Shown: positions 41,401 through 52,938 of the stretch, one piece after another
Position numbering within the stretch: the stretch's first letter is position 1
How the letters are laid out: each line of letters opens with the position of its first letter
NCBI RefSeq assembly: GCF_036417845.1
Contig: NC_089979.1
Span: forward strand, 117,151,415-117,215,414
Length of the DNA: 64,000 nt
Source of the DNA: Apteryx mantelli
Lineage: Eukaryota > Chordata > Aves > Apterygiformes > Apterygidae
Direction of reading: 5' to 3'
Made by a program: the position numbers and the translations under genes
The notes under the pieces: generated by a model
What the model saw: the letters and a program-made list of their open reading frames with translations, nothing else
What the model was told of the DNA's origin: nothing
Database searches by the model: none

Positions 41401-42119
41401 CTCTACACTTTCTCCACTTAGACTTAACACATATAAGAAATGTTCATCTATGTGTGCCACTGAGACTCAATCCTGACATGCTGCTGTAAAAGCTCAGCCT
41501 TCTTTTTGCACTTGGTAATTGTGGCAAGCCCATAGGGAAATGATGAGCAACATCCAGGAGACTTCTGTTATTTGCAGTGGAAGTCCACTTCTCATTATGG
41601 TTATGGGTTTTCATTGTATAAGCAAATGTAAAGAAAAACAAAAATCAAGGTGATGAGAAATTCAAACACATTCTCAAATATTAATCATTCCAAACAGTAA
41701 TGTTTAAGAGAGCACACATAAGGATGCTGCATATATGATCCCAAAAGCTACTAATCATTTTCAGCACTCAGCAGGAGCTTTGGGTGGCCAATATTTTAGG
41801 GGATGTGACAGGCTGAAAGGTAGGAATGGGAAAAGGGAAACAAGCCCCAGTCTTAACTGCAGGAGGATTTCCTGGGGAGTAGAAGACTGTAGAAAACAAT
41901 TGCAAATTATTCTAGGTCTACAAGGTGTGCACTGGCCTGCAGAGTTTGAAGAAGCATTTTGGGTAGTGAATGAGTGAACAGCTACCACAGTGAAAGCATT
42001 TATTTTCTTTCTCTGACTTATCTAAACTGTTTCCAGAGCTTTTCAGAGATGGACAACAGCCCTAAAGTGGCCACCAAGGTGGCTATCTTAGGATTCCTTT
42101 AGTCCTGAATGTAAGCTCT

Positions 42120-42245
42120 GTGCTGTGCCTCAGAGGTGAAAAAGAAAATTGCTTTCCATTTATATATATATAGCTCTTAGCACAGTGGGCTCTCAAAGCT
42201 AGCTGTAGCTCCTAGGCACTGCTACAGGCAATAATCATTGCTGCA
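42120..42245 (+). repeat. Possible MIR-like SINE 3' tail
   Basis: The segment agctcttagcacagtgggct followed by tagctcctaggcactgctac and aataatcattg follows the amniote SINE tail order (agcacaatggggtcctggtc, ggctcctaggcactac, aataataaat). The tail carries a short TA repeat insertion at 42164-42172. Confidence 0.45.
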
Positions 42246-45200
42246 TAGATTGGCCTCTTTTCCTTTCCTTGTTCTTAAACAATTATGTGACAGTAGCAAA
42301 AAGACTCTATTTGTTACCAAGACACTGGCATCCTGGGCACTGCACTGAAAATAAAATAAAACAAAAATTAAAAAGAAAGTTAAAATTAAAAGCATAAAAA
42401 TACAGAAAAAAAAATCTGTGCTAAAGTACTTCTAATCTCAGCCCCTACAGATAAACTGGGATAACAGCTTATCTAACTTCCCTTTAGTCAGGTTTGGTTG
42501 TTCTTTGGGACCCAAACTTCCATGCTATGTAAATCTCTAGGTTAAAAAGATCATTTTGTAAAATGAATTTCAGTTTAAGATATTAAATAATGCATTTATT
42601 TGTCTCTCCATCCTGAAAGAAACATTCATGATGAGGAGTTAGTGATGTCTTACCATCTGCACAGAAACAGAAGCAGAAACAGAACTTCTGAATAGTATTA
42701 ACCAACCTCTATTTAGCTCAGGCCATGTCAGTTCTGGAGTAAATTAAAGTAAAATGACTCATATTTATGGCTAGGTCTTAAGACTGGCAGCAAAGGCTGA
42801 GTAAAGAATCACTACTTTCCATTCTCAATCTACACCCTATTAGCCATGAGGGAATCCTCACCAGAGTCTGCAGCAAGACAACCTGTGCTTATCGTTCATA
42901 ATGATAAATGCCAGTGATACCCGCTGGAAGTGAAACCTCAGCAGGGACTACGCATCACTAGTAATAACAGAAATAATCAAGCCGTTGTTAAAACCAGACA
43001 CTCAGACAGCAAATTCAATTTTTTTATTTTGTGTCCAATAACAATGACAGCTACCAGCCACCATGCATTACAATTAGCTCATGCTGCAGGAATGCTATCT
43101 GCTCTGGTGCATAATGAGCAAACTGCAAAAGAGAACAGGACCTGGGGAAGAGGTGAAGAACTATTTGGAGAGGTTTTACATATCCTTGCTTGTTGCTAAG
43201 GAAACCAGCTCCTCTGTCTGGGAATATTCTGAAAGGCTGCCTCATTCGGCATATAAGCCTTATTTCCTCTCATTTGCAAACAAACAAAATTTAATGGTGT
43301 CAAATCAAAATGAAAATGTCCTTGCATTCGGTTTAGGCAAACACAACAGTTGACCACAACAAAGGTTGAACAAAATTCAAGCAAATGCCTTTGGGGCTTT
43401 TTTTTTTTTTTTTTACATACCAGGGCTGGACAGTAGAACTTCGCCTCAGTTACTGGGACGTCTTTCTTGAGTTCCTCTGCTCAAACACTGAACACAGACT
43501 GCAGCCATACTTCACTGCAGACTTGCAGTCAGCTCATAGGCACACACACTTCTTCTGCAGCATCCCAATCTAAATAAATGTTCTATTAAATTTTACAATT
43601 GCAAAATGTGCTTCCATTCTCAAATCCTTGATCTACAGCAAACATAAGGCAAAAGTCTGCCCTTCTCTCTGCGTTGCAGATCTCTGGTGTACATTTTGAG
43701 CACTTCTTTGATTATTAGGCTAGACCCAAAAGCCTTGCTAAAATTCTCCATCCCCTTATATGCTTCCATCTGTGGAAATTTCTACAGTAAACTGTGCACT
43801 AAAGTATATAGGCCTATTATGAGCAGCAGGGCTGAAATGGTGCTGGAGATGTCCTCTGCCACTCCACGGTAGCCCTTCTGTCATTTCTGTCAATGATGGG
43901 CCTCCACTAGTTCTAGCAATGGGAAGGAGGGTTTCGAGAAAGCATAAAACAATAAGAAAAAATGAAAACTGTCTTTGCTCTAAAGGGCTTACAACATAAA
44001 CCTCTCAATTATTCAGTGCTAGAAAATTCCACTGAAAGAAGTGGGAGCACTGATCTAATACAGAATTAGCAATAGTGAAGATGTATCACTCTTTTTGACA
44101 AAGAAAAGACAGAAACACAAAGATTCTTTATAGACATTGTTTAACATGTTAGAGTGCTCCCTACATTTTAGTGTGACCTCTGCAATTTTCGCAGGGGCTA
44201 TTTTAAAATCCTATCAACTGCACAATGCTGTTAGAAATCTTTTCTTTCTCTGCTTATTCATGTACATTAACTGATATGAGATTAACACATATTAATTCAT
44301 TCCAAAAAAATATTTTACTGTGAAATTCTAGAAATACTGTCAGAAATGACATAGATTCTAATTGGTACTGGAGAAGCTGAAAGCTTAAGAAAAAAACAAA
44401 AAATGCCTGTCTTAAGACTCCTGCAGTCTACAGATGGTTTTTTCCCCCTCAATATTTGCTCTCTCTTGGTATGAATGCTGAATAATTAAACTAGTCACTT
44501 GAAAAAGAACAAAGCCTTTCAATAAAAATGATTCTGCCTCTTAATTTTCAAAATCAAGTATGCTGCAAGGCATGCAGTGGTACTAATTCTGCTATTAATT
44601 TAAATTACAGATATTCTGTAAAGCTGAACATTTGTTGAGTATTGGTGCAGTACAATATGATTTAGTGTTTTTAAGACCAGGAATTTCAAAACTTTTAAGC
44701 TCCAGTCCTGGCTCTCCCAGGGACTGGCTGAAAAGTCTTGAATACAATATTCCTTTTATTAGCCTCCTGCTGCTGTTCACTAGAGCCCTGCAAAGTCTAC
44801 TGCTTGAGGTCTAATTCTACAAAAGGACTAATTGCCATAATACCAAGCCTTTCTGTGCCTTCTGGATGCTTGGCTCTTGGAGTGAAATTCAAACATCTGA
44901 GTGAATCAGCGACTCCTCCTACAGTCATAGGGGAACAAAATCCACAAAGAGCAAAACATGAGGCAGGAAACTGCCCGCTGGTGGGCTGATAGGAAACCCT
45001 GAGGAGATGCATGGATCTTGGAGCTAATCTTAATCACACATTATATAAAATAGTGAGATACTATACAGAAAGCCTGTAACATGCAAAAAAAGAACATACC
45101 AAATATCATCAGAACTAAGCCAATTTCTTGCTTTTGCCCCTTCTTTTTGGCTCAGTCAATTCTGAATTCCTTCAGGATTGAGCTCAAGGAAGCACAGTAA

Positions 45201-48200
45201 GAATGAGAGAAGATATTCCTGAAAAGCAGAGAGCCTGGTGATCATTTCTCAGGCAGTGAACAACACGGGATAAGACCCTCTTGGCTCAAAGCACTCAAGC
45301 TTCTCTTATCATGGGAATGTCCAAACTGGAACCAAATCATAAAATTAAGTGAAAAAAGGAGGGTTCCTTCTTTTCTTCCAGTTGCAATTTAAGAAAAAGC
45401 AGGACAAGCCTGAAGTCCATCCCCCAGGTTTGCTATAGACATTTCCATAACACGCCTGTCAGAACAAATCTCTAAGGCAGCTAGCAGGAGGAGTGCTTAG
45501 TTTTGGATTACAGATGGTCTTAGTCTGAGATATTCAGTGTTGTTAAAATGGAAGCATTTGTAGGCACAGGTAGAAAGACAGTTTTAAGTTTCTGGGCAGC
45601 TTAAACATAAAATACTTGAACAAAAACTGATAACATATGTGTAGATCCCATCAGGATCACAGTTTTGGACTTAGTTCTCCTAGTCCAATTGCTACAAACT
45701 CTTTTTTGATCCAGCCCTACCATTTCATAAAATGCTGTGAAGTTTTAAAGTCTTACATCAATACTAATGAATGCAGCACTACACTTAGGTGTCTAAAACA
45801 GTAGGCTCTGTCCATTCTGTTTCTTTCAAGATATCATAAAAATAAGAGACAGACCTCCTGGGGTGTTTAAGGAGAAGCAGTATCTGCTGGAAAAAACATC
45901 ATTTATGATTCTGATTATCAAGCATAGATGGGCACCTTAAGTTCAAAATTGTTTCAATAGTGCAGTTGGCAATTACTGCTGGAGAATTAATTTCTTTAGA
46001 TAATTAGATACTTACAAAATTGAAAGTGTTTTTGTTTATGTAAGCACAAAAAATATAAATGGAATTATGCAAATAAATCTATCATGGACCAGGAGATCTT
46101 GTCAGGCTGCTAATGAAGGTAGAAAGCCGCATTCTTTCTTTATAAGGTTCTATAATGATCATGATAACAAACCAATTTTTTTAATGCTGCATACTTCCCT
46201 TCCCCCAATCTTTTTTCCTCTCAATATCAGCTTATAGTGACAAATGCTTTCAGCAGGCAAAGAGGATGAAAGAGATTTGAAGATAACACTCGTCAATTAT
46301 GCTGACACCTAAATGATTAAACTAAGCAAAAATTCAGTATTTCATTGTCAATTTGACTCTGATTCCTACTTAAACAAATTTATGTGCTCTATTAAGGTAC
46401 ATTTTGTCTTTGCTTAAAATCTGTTTCAGAGATGCATTAAAGAGACAATTACCTCTTTTTCCTTACTGGAAGCTGTAAAAGCAAATAATAAAGTATTCCA
46501 TCAGAAAAATCACCCTTCCTCTGAGACAAACATTTGCTGTTTATGGAATATCCATGTACACTTATCATGAATGGACTCATTAAATCCAGTGTTCAGATAA
46601 ATACTTGCCTCACGTAACTACATCCTTTTGACAAAGGTGCTACTGTACACAATCAACTGTTCTGCTTTTAGAAAAAAGTAGAGATTTCCTAAGCAATCTG
46701 AGCATTCCAACGCTATCTGAACACTGAAACAAACCATAAAAGCAACACATGCTGGTTCTCAAATGTACGAGAAATCCTAAAATCATTACATTCACTGCAG
46801 AAATTGCAGGCCATCCAGTTATGCCCAGTACCATCTTAATCTCTCCGGAGATATTATAGTGCAAACTTGTGCCTGGAAGATATTCCAGCTAAACACTATA
46901 GGTCTTAGGTTTAATTTTCTCAAAAGATTATCTTCATTACTGATGTAAAACACATGCCACAAAACTTAGTTACTTTTTTTCTTAGAACTGTATGATAAAC
47001 CAAGCTAACTGCCTTTTAGAACTATAGTCCAAAGAGGAATCTAAACATTATTTTATCCATAAAATTTCTGTTGCACTCTGAAATTATCTGGAACATGTGA
47101 AACAGACATACAGTAATGAATCAAAGTAGAAAAATCACGTAGTTTGTTACACTTTCTTCATCTGTGAATGGCAATAAGAGCAGTTACATATCCCAAACCA
47201 ATACTCATGTACTTATCCAGCTCATGTTTAGGAAGCACTTAAAAATCCTCTAAGCACAGCACTCTTATTATGAAAATAAATACAGACACACAGATATAAA
47301 ATACTCCATTTCTTCTATTGTGGTAAAATACAAATCATTACTGATTTATCATCAATACATTTATTTTTTTCCATTGAAGCACAATAACTAGGATCAAAAG
47401 CTTTCAAACTACCAACATAGAGATAACTACCAAAGAATAAAACACTCACTGATTATGTTAGAGGTGCAATTTATAGAGTATTGTTAGACAAGAATAGAGA
47501 AATCATATTTAATTTTGTGTGGTTATGGAAGCAGGCATTCCACAGTATTTTATGTATCATCTGCTATAATGTGCAGAAATGAATAATAACAACACACCCA
47601 AACAGTTTGGAAAACGAGTGTATCATTTTTGAGAACAGTCATCTGAAAATGTCCTACAAATTCACCTGAAATGTGCTCTGCATGCCCTGGGCGATAGCTA
47701 TCGTCTTGACCCTGGCCCCACTCAGTCAAAGGCAACACTTCAAAAACCTCTGCATTACACAGGATCAGACACAAGACCAGTGCAGAAGAAGGGACATAAA
47801 GAAGAGCAACAATGATAAGTCTCTGAGTGAAACAAAAGTATTTCTGTGGGTTGACTGTGCTACCACTCCATCAGATATCACATTTTGGCTTGGTTCTGAA
47901 TATAAACGAAAACAATTCAAATGGCAAATGTTTCTGTAAAATCTTCAGGGACAACCTTCTCTGTAACAGGCTTCTGCCAGATATGGGTCACTCACATTCT
48001 CTTCTCGTACAAGGCAGCACTCTTAAAAATAAACAAACACACAAAAAGCTCCCATCCTTCTCTCCAAATGATTTATTGCTGTCAGAGACTAATCTCATTT
48101 TAGGTGAGCTCATCTTTTTTTCTGCCTGGAGCCATTTTAACTTAATATTGCTCTCTTTCCAGAACCATGAGAGACTACAGACTCCCTTAGCCATTACAGA

Positions 48201-51200
48201 TGCTGTACTGACATTTTACTTTAGCTGTTTGCTGTAAAAGTCATCAATAACGTTCCACTCATGAAGAAACCTTTTCTAAGAAAAATGGAAACAAATTGCT
48301 GGCATTAGATCAAACTTTGACCTCTGCAGCCCAAAGTGGGAAAACTCCAAGGTCTGAACTCCTTGTTGCAGCTCTGAAAGCTTCCAAAAACTCCACCAAG
48401 CAGGCAAACTTTCTTATTTTAATAAAACATTTTCCGAGCTTAAGGCTTGTGCTGCCTCCCCCTTCATCCTGCTGCATTAGCTATTCTGCGGGTAGGCACA
48501 CAGCCTCTGCTCCCATGGGCCTGCCTCTGCTGCAGCCGCTGTCTCTCAGAAGCGGCAGTAAGTGTTGCTGGGTCTTCAGGGAAACAATTTCAGAAATCAC
48601 CTTTTCATCTCTCTCATTCACATCTGTTCCCTGTTCCCATTCCCAATATTCTTGGCTGCACTCTATTCTGCTGTTGCTATTCTCCTTTATGTCTTTATTT
48701 TCTTGTCCCTAGTTATCCATGGCTCATGCACACCCTGCTTATGTGCTACTCTGAAGCTTGATACCCAAGTCTGCATTGGAAGGGAAACTGTAGTCTGAAA
48801 TACTGACCTTTTCATTGCTATTTTCCAATTATATACAAATTTCTAAAAAGGTTTAAGAGAGATTTTTTAGCCTGGTTTCTGAAGGAAAGATTTGTGTGAT
48901 TACATTGCCAGATTTCCTCAAATAACCCAACCTCAAAATAACTTTCTGAGCTCGTTGTCTAATTTCTGTCAAGTCTGATGGAGAGATGGAAGCTGCAAAG
49001 ATGTGATGTTTCTAAAGTTTTGCGCAAATCAGTAGCTTGAAAGAGGAGAGATGCACCCCAGTTAATTTCCTGCACAGTCAGAAGGCTGAAGTACGAGCTA
49101 ACAGTTACTTGCTCTGTTTAGCCTGCCGCTAGGCAATCAACAGCAATGCCAAAATGCTGTCTCCTGCTCAGTGAGAGGACATGGGAGGGAGCTGAGAGCA
49201 TGCTAGAAAAAGGGAGCCCAAAGAGATGCTGATTTTGCAGGTGGGCTGATGCCATGAGGCTCATGCAGAGCATATGCATTGTGGGAGGCTGTTGGGAATG
49301 TGTGAAGGAAAGAAAAACAGATGCACCAACACAGGACACTAAAACACCTGAAACCAGGCTGACACTGCTGACTGAATAATTCATTTCTTCAGAGTCTCGG
49401 TGCATTCAGTGAACCTCTTGCAGTAAATCTGTAGCATAAATAATATGCTTTCCTATACTTTCTTTTTTTATTTTAACATAAATTATATGACATTTTAGAA
49501 AGCTGGCTACTTTCCAAATGCCAAGGGATACAGTGGAACATACCCAATTAGAATAATCAGTCCGTATCCTTTTAATGACAGATTCTGAGCATGAATATCA
49601 CTTAAACCACTAATAGATACAAGGTACTCCTGACACTTTCTAATTCTTGCCCCAGAAGCACTTTTAGACACTGAAGTTAATAATATGACAGAAATCTGTA
49701 TTGTTTCAGCTAAAACAGTATTTCTGCAGATATTTAGGTTTACCTTCATAGACTCCAGTCAAAATTATAAGGTCTGTGCTTACTAGCAGAAATCAAGAGA
49801 AAAAAACCCTCAAAACATAGGATGAAAATTTCATCCCTGATTTTATGGGAACGGAGCCTCAGTGAGCCAAAGTCATATTAATTCCAGGAGAGAGTTTCAA
49901 CTTCCCAGCATCTGTCTTTCTGCCCTGGGCCTGCCTGAAGATTCAGTGTGATACCAATCTCCAGAGCTTTTGGCTATTTAAGGAACTAAGGGCAAAACCA
50001 AGGAGTTATGGGAGCAGAGGAAGCACTTTGCTGCACATGCGCTACAGTAATTCTCCCTGGACCTGTGGGGCTGTGATAGGCCACCCGCCTTCCCTGCCCC
50101 AACAACAGCCACGTTTACGTGGGATGTGGGGACTGGGGTTTCCATCCTACCGAATCTACAAGGCCACCAAGCTAGGGAGTTTACCCTCATGATTTCCCCC
50201 GTAAGCTACCTCACTTAAAGAATAGATCTGTAGAAAATTCCAAGCTTTTCCTGTATCTTCTTGGCACACCTACTACACACCCATAGAAATGATTATCTAG
50301 AAAGATGCATCTGAGTCCACAATGACGAGCCAGCTTGAAGAATTTGTTCTTAGTCAAGTCTTAAGATCTGAGAATAGCTAAACACTTAAAATCACCACAG
50401 CAGGAAGTCTAAACTGTAGTCACAATGTTTTCATTTTTAAATAAGAGATAACAATAATGTTTCCAACTGAGAAGGCAGCTGAAAGAACAAATTTCAAGAA
50501 AAGACTGATGCTCTAGAGATTTTAGACAAATTCCTTGACTCACATTTTCTAGACATGTAAGAAAAAGGATGCAAGAAACATAGAAACAAAATTAGTATTT
50601 GTATCTCTGTGTTGTCTGTACTCAAATGCAATGGCTACTGTGCTACAATACATCTTTAAAACCAGGATTTCTTCAAGATCAAATAGCTGATTTTTCTCCA
50701 GAAACATTGCTTAAGTATTTCAAGATGTCTCTTGTGTACTTTATTTATCATAATTTCCACATTATGGATGTACCATTAAACTGATAAATATGGTTTTATA
50801 ACAACACAGTAGACCCAGATAATGTCATATAATTTGATTTGCACTTAGGTTCAAAGATCCACTATATACAGATAATAAATATGGTACCAGACTGTCAGAC
50901 AGGAGAAATTAGAAGAGACAGATGACCTTTGTGCAATACTTCATCTCTCTCCCTCTCTCTCTCAGGAATGTATAAATCCGAAGTTATGAAATCAGACACA
51001 GTTAGCCACCGTTGATACTGACCAAAGCAACACCAATTTTATTAGAACACAGAATAGCTTATAAAAAAAAAAAAAGTAATCAGTTGCTCGGTTATAGCTG
51101 TGTTTGCTGTGTCTTTGTTTCCCTGAGTGCCTGAGAGAGCATGAACAAAATTGCCAGCAGTCACATTACAGAGACAGGGTGATGGGCTGGACGACCTTGT

Positions 51201-51623
51201 AAGTCTTGTTCATGTCTCACGTCTGTGCTCTTGACTTGCATCTTAAAAGACTTACATATCAATGCCTTTGCAGAGAACCTGCTTTTCCATTCAAAAGAGT
51301 TTCTGTCAAGCCCAGCAATAACTGACTGAAAGACGAAAGCTTTAGCTGACCTGGCATGTTTGTAATTGTAAACCCTACGGGGAAACAACCCCTCCTCTTA
51401 GAGTTATTATCTATCTGTCTGAGACACAGTACGAGGAAAGGCGTGTACTAAAGAAACAGACAATCAACGATTTAAACAAACAGAAATCTCCCAAACCGGA
51501 AAAGCTGTTTATTCATTTGAAATGCGAGGACCCTCTCACAAGGACAACCCCTTCCCTGCCCCAGCATGCATTGGTCCAACTCTGCCTATGCCCCACTTAC
51601 TCTGCGTTAATTAAGAGTGACAT

Positions 51624-51706
51624 GACACAGCAGGAAAAGAGACCGGTTCACTGTGAGACCTGCTACTCACTCTCTTACAGTGTAACGGCCCCCCTTCCAG
51701 CCGCCC
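51624..51706 (-). ncRNA. MIR128-2: mir-128-2 microRNA precursor hairpin
   Basis: The reverse complement folds into the mir-128-2 hairpin. The mature miR-128-3p is at 51636-51656 (21 nt, starting TCACAGTGAACCGG), identical to the known vertebrate mature sequence as I recall it. The 5p arm is at 51671-51693 (starting GGGGGCCGTTACACTG). The loop-side sequence GAGAGTGAGTAGCAGG is that of mir-128-2, not mir-128-1, whose loop differs. The 5p arm differs from the human arm at two positions (T for A in GCCGTTACAC, A for C in TGTAAGAGA); both fall at unpaired positions, so the fold is kept. The 3' flank TTCCTGCTGTGTC resembles the human flank. The hairpin lies on the sense strand of ARPP21, about 560 bases downstream of exon 52268-52394. 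Known role: a brain-enriched miRNA that regulates neuronal excitability and dendritic growth. Outer stem boundaries are approximate. Confidence 0.97.
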
Positions 51707-51772
51707 ATCGCTGCAGGGAGCTAGTCCAGCCGGGGGCCGCACCGACCACCTCCCCGCTCACTGCGTTCGCCA
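51682..51772. promoter_or_regulatory. CpG-dense patch over and upstream of mir-128-2
   Basis: About nine CpG dinucleotides fall within 90 bases (cgg, ccgcc, atcg, ccgg, ggccgc, accg, ccccgc, gcgt, tcgc), while the surrounding intron is AT-rich and nearly CpG-free. The patch spans the 5p arm and the sequence immediately upstream of the hairpin in the direction of transcription. It could be an intragenic promoter or simply GC-rich conserved sequence around the miRNA. No TATA or other core element is clear. Confidence 0.3.
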
Positions 51773-52267
51773 ACACTAACACAGACAGAGCAGGAGATGG
51801 TGGAGCATCACCAAGGTAAAGGCAGTACCAACTGGTTCTGCATCACTGCTAACGGTTCAACTGTGTAAAATCAAAATGTTTCCACGACTGATTTCTTGGT
51901 TTACAAATGTTTAGGGAGTTCACATGATGAAGGACAAATTGCAACTGTTGGCTTTAACGTGACATATGAGGGCTCACACTAGTTGTCTCCTGGTTCTCTA
52001 CATGACCTAACATTTGGAGTATTGACACTGTGAGGACACTGCACTGTGCACAAAACAATAGTGGTGAAGAACATAATCTCCATTTTTCCATAGCTTGACA
52101 TCTCCAAGCACAGGGTTTGTTGGTTTGTAATTTTCAACATATTTTAGATCAAAAAAGCAACTAACTTTCTCCTTTACTGTTCAAGCTCAAAATTAAAATA
52201 CAACCAATAGGCTTCATCAGCAAAGGCAATGTGAGCAGCTGAAGAAATGAGTAACAGATGGAAATAC

Positions 52268-52394
52268 CTGCTTGCTGTGCAGTCTGTGGTATTTGTTGAC
52301 TCCGCTGTACATTGTACTGAACTGAGGCAATGGGTCTGTACTGCTGAGTTGTTGAGGTAGGGTACTGACCAGATGTGTAATAATACACTGGCAT
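52268..52394 (-). CDS. ARPP21: ARPP21 coding exon (42 residues plus split glycine)
   Basis: This 127-bp exon follows the acceptor ttctctgtcttcacag and begins with ATG in phase 0 (an internal methionine, not a start). It reads MPVYYYTSGQYPTSTTQQY and ends QIPQTAQQA plus the G of a split glycine codon. The MPVYYY and STTQQYRP blocks are characteristic of vertebrate ARPP21. Tyrosine and glutamine are strongly enriched, which gives a prion-like composition. The donor is GTATTTC (52267 downwards), without a G at +5, so it is weak. mir-128-2 lies about 560 bases downstream in the following intron. If the donor is not used, the frame continues about 34 codons to a stop at 52161, which would give a truncated alternative C-terminus. 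Identity and boundaries are well supported by frame continuity on both sides. Confidence 0.95.
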
Positions 52395-52449
52395 CTGTGA
52401 AGACAGAGAACATCAACTAACTACACACTCTAAAACCCAAAGATTTACC

Positions 52450-52468
52450 AAAAAAAAAAAAAAAAAAA
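52450..52468. repeat. Poly(A) run (19 bases)
   Basis: A homopolymer upstream (in plus coordinates) of a second A run near 52490-52500; no retroposon body is recognised next to it. Confidence 0.95.
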
Positions 52469-52916
52469 GGGGAGTAGTAGGAGTAAATTAAAAAAAAAAA
52501 GGAAGTAAAGCATCTTAGCAGTAACAATAATCAAAAGCAGAGATTTGGATTGTGTCTTTTCAGGTACTGCTGCTTGGTTGCAGTTTTGCTAGGCTGTCAG
52601 TACCCCAAATTCACACCAAGCACAGATGGCCCCCTGGGGCAGCATGGTTATGGCACAGAGTGGCCTGGAGTCAAACTATGTACGGGTGAGAGAGAGGGAA
52701 AGATGGAATGCAAATGCCTATATACCTGTAAAAAACTACCGCTAAATTCCCACCTTGTTTTACCGCTACATCCTTACATGAACATTTCCCTGTAAAGACT
52801 CTCACTCTTGGCATGAATATATTGAGGTTCTAAAAACAATCACAGTCGTCGTCTTGCAGGAACTGAGGGTAAGACATTGAGTCAACAAGTTTTGCTAGCT
52901 GAGCTTTTCTTTCCTA

Positions 52917-52938
52917 TTATTTTTATTATTATTATTAT
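52917..52938. repeat. ATT trinucleotide repeat
   Basis: Repeated att units with one interruption (tattatttttattattattatta). Confidence 0.85.

Larger units (their letters stand above)
13737..52267 (-). other. ARPP21 38.5-kb intron hosting mir-128-2
   Basis: This is the longest intron in the window, with donor GTATTTC and acceptor cttcttccag. mir-128-2 lies close to its 5' end. Apart from the entries listed separately (two CR1 3' ends, MIR-like pieces, a 200-bp tandem duplication, short gacttcaatggga-type remnants and microsatellites), I see no exon. The open frames inside it are short and resemble nothing known. Two GC-rich stretches, 18660-18905 and about 34630-34740, stand out from the AT-rich background without an assignable identity. 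Much of the rest may include conserved noncoding elements, which cannot be recognised from one sequence alone. Confidence 0.9.

Noticed and set aside
47780..47860. agaagagcaacaatgataag as another CR1 fragment
   Set aside because: Only about 20 bases resemble CR1; neighbouring blocks do not follow the element's order.
51517..51819. 100-codon plus-strand frame across mir-128-2
   Set aside because: It is antisense to the conserved miRNA hairpin and its openness reflects the GC-rich patch.
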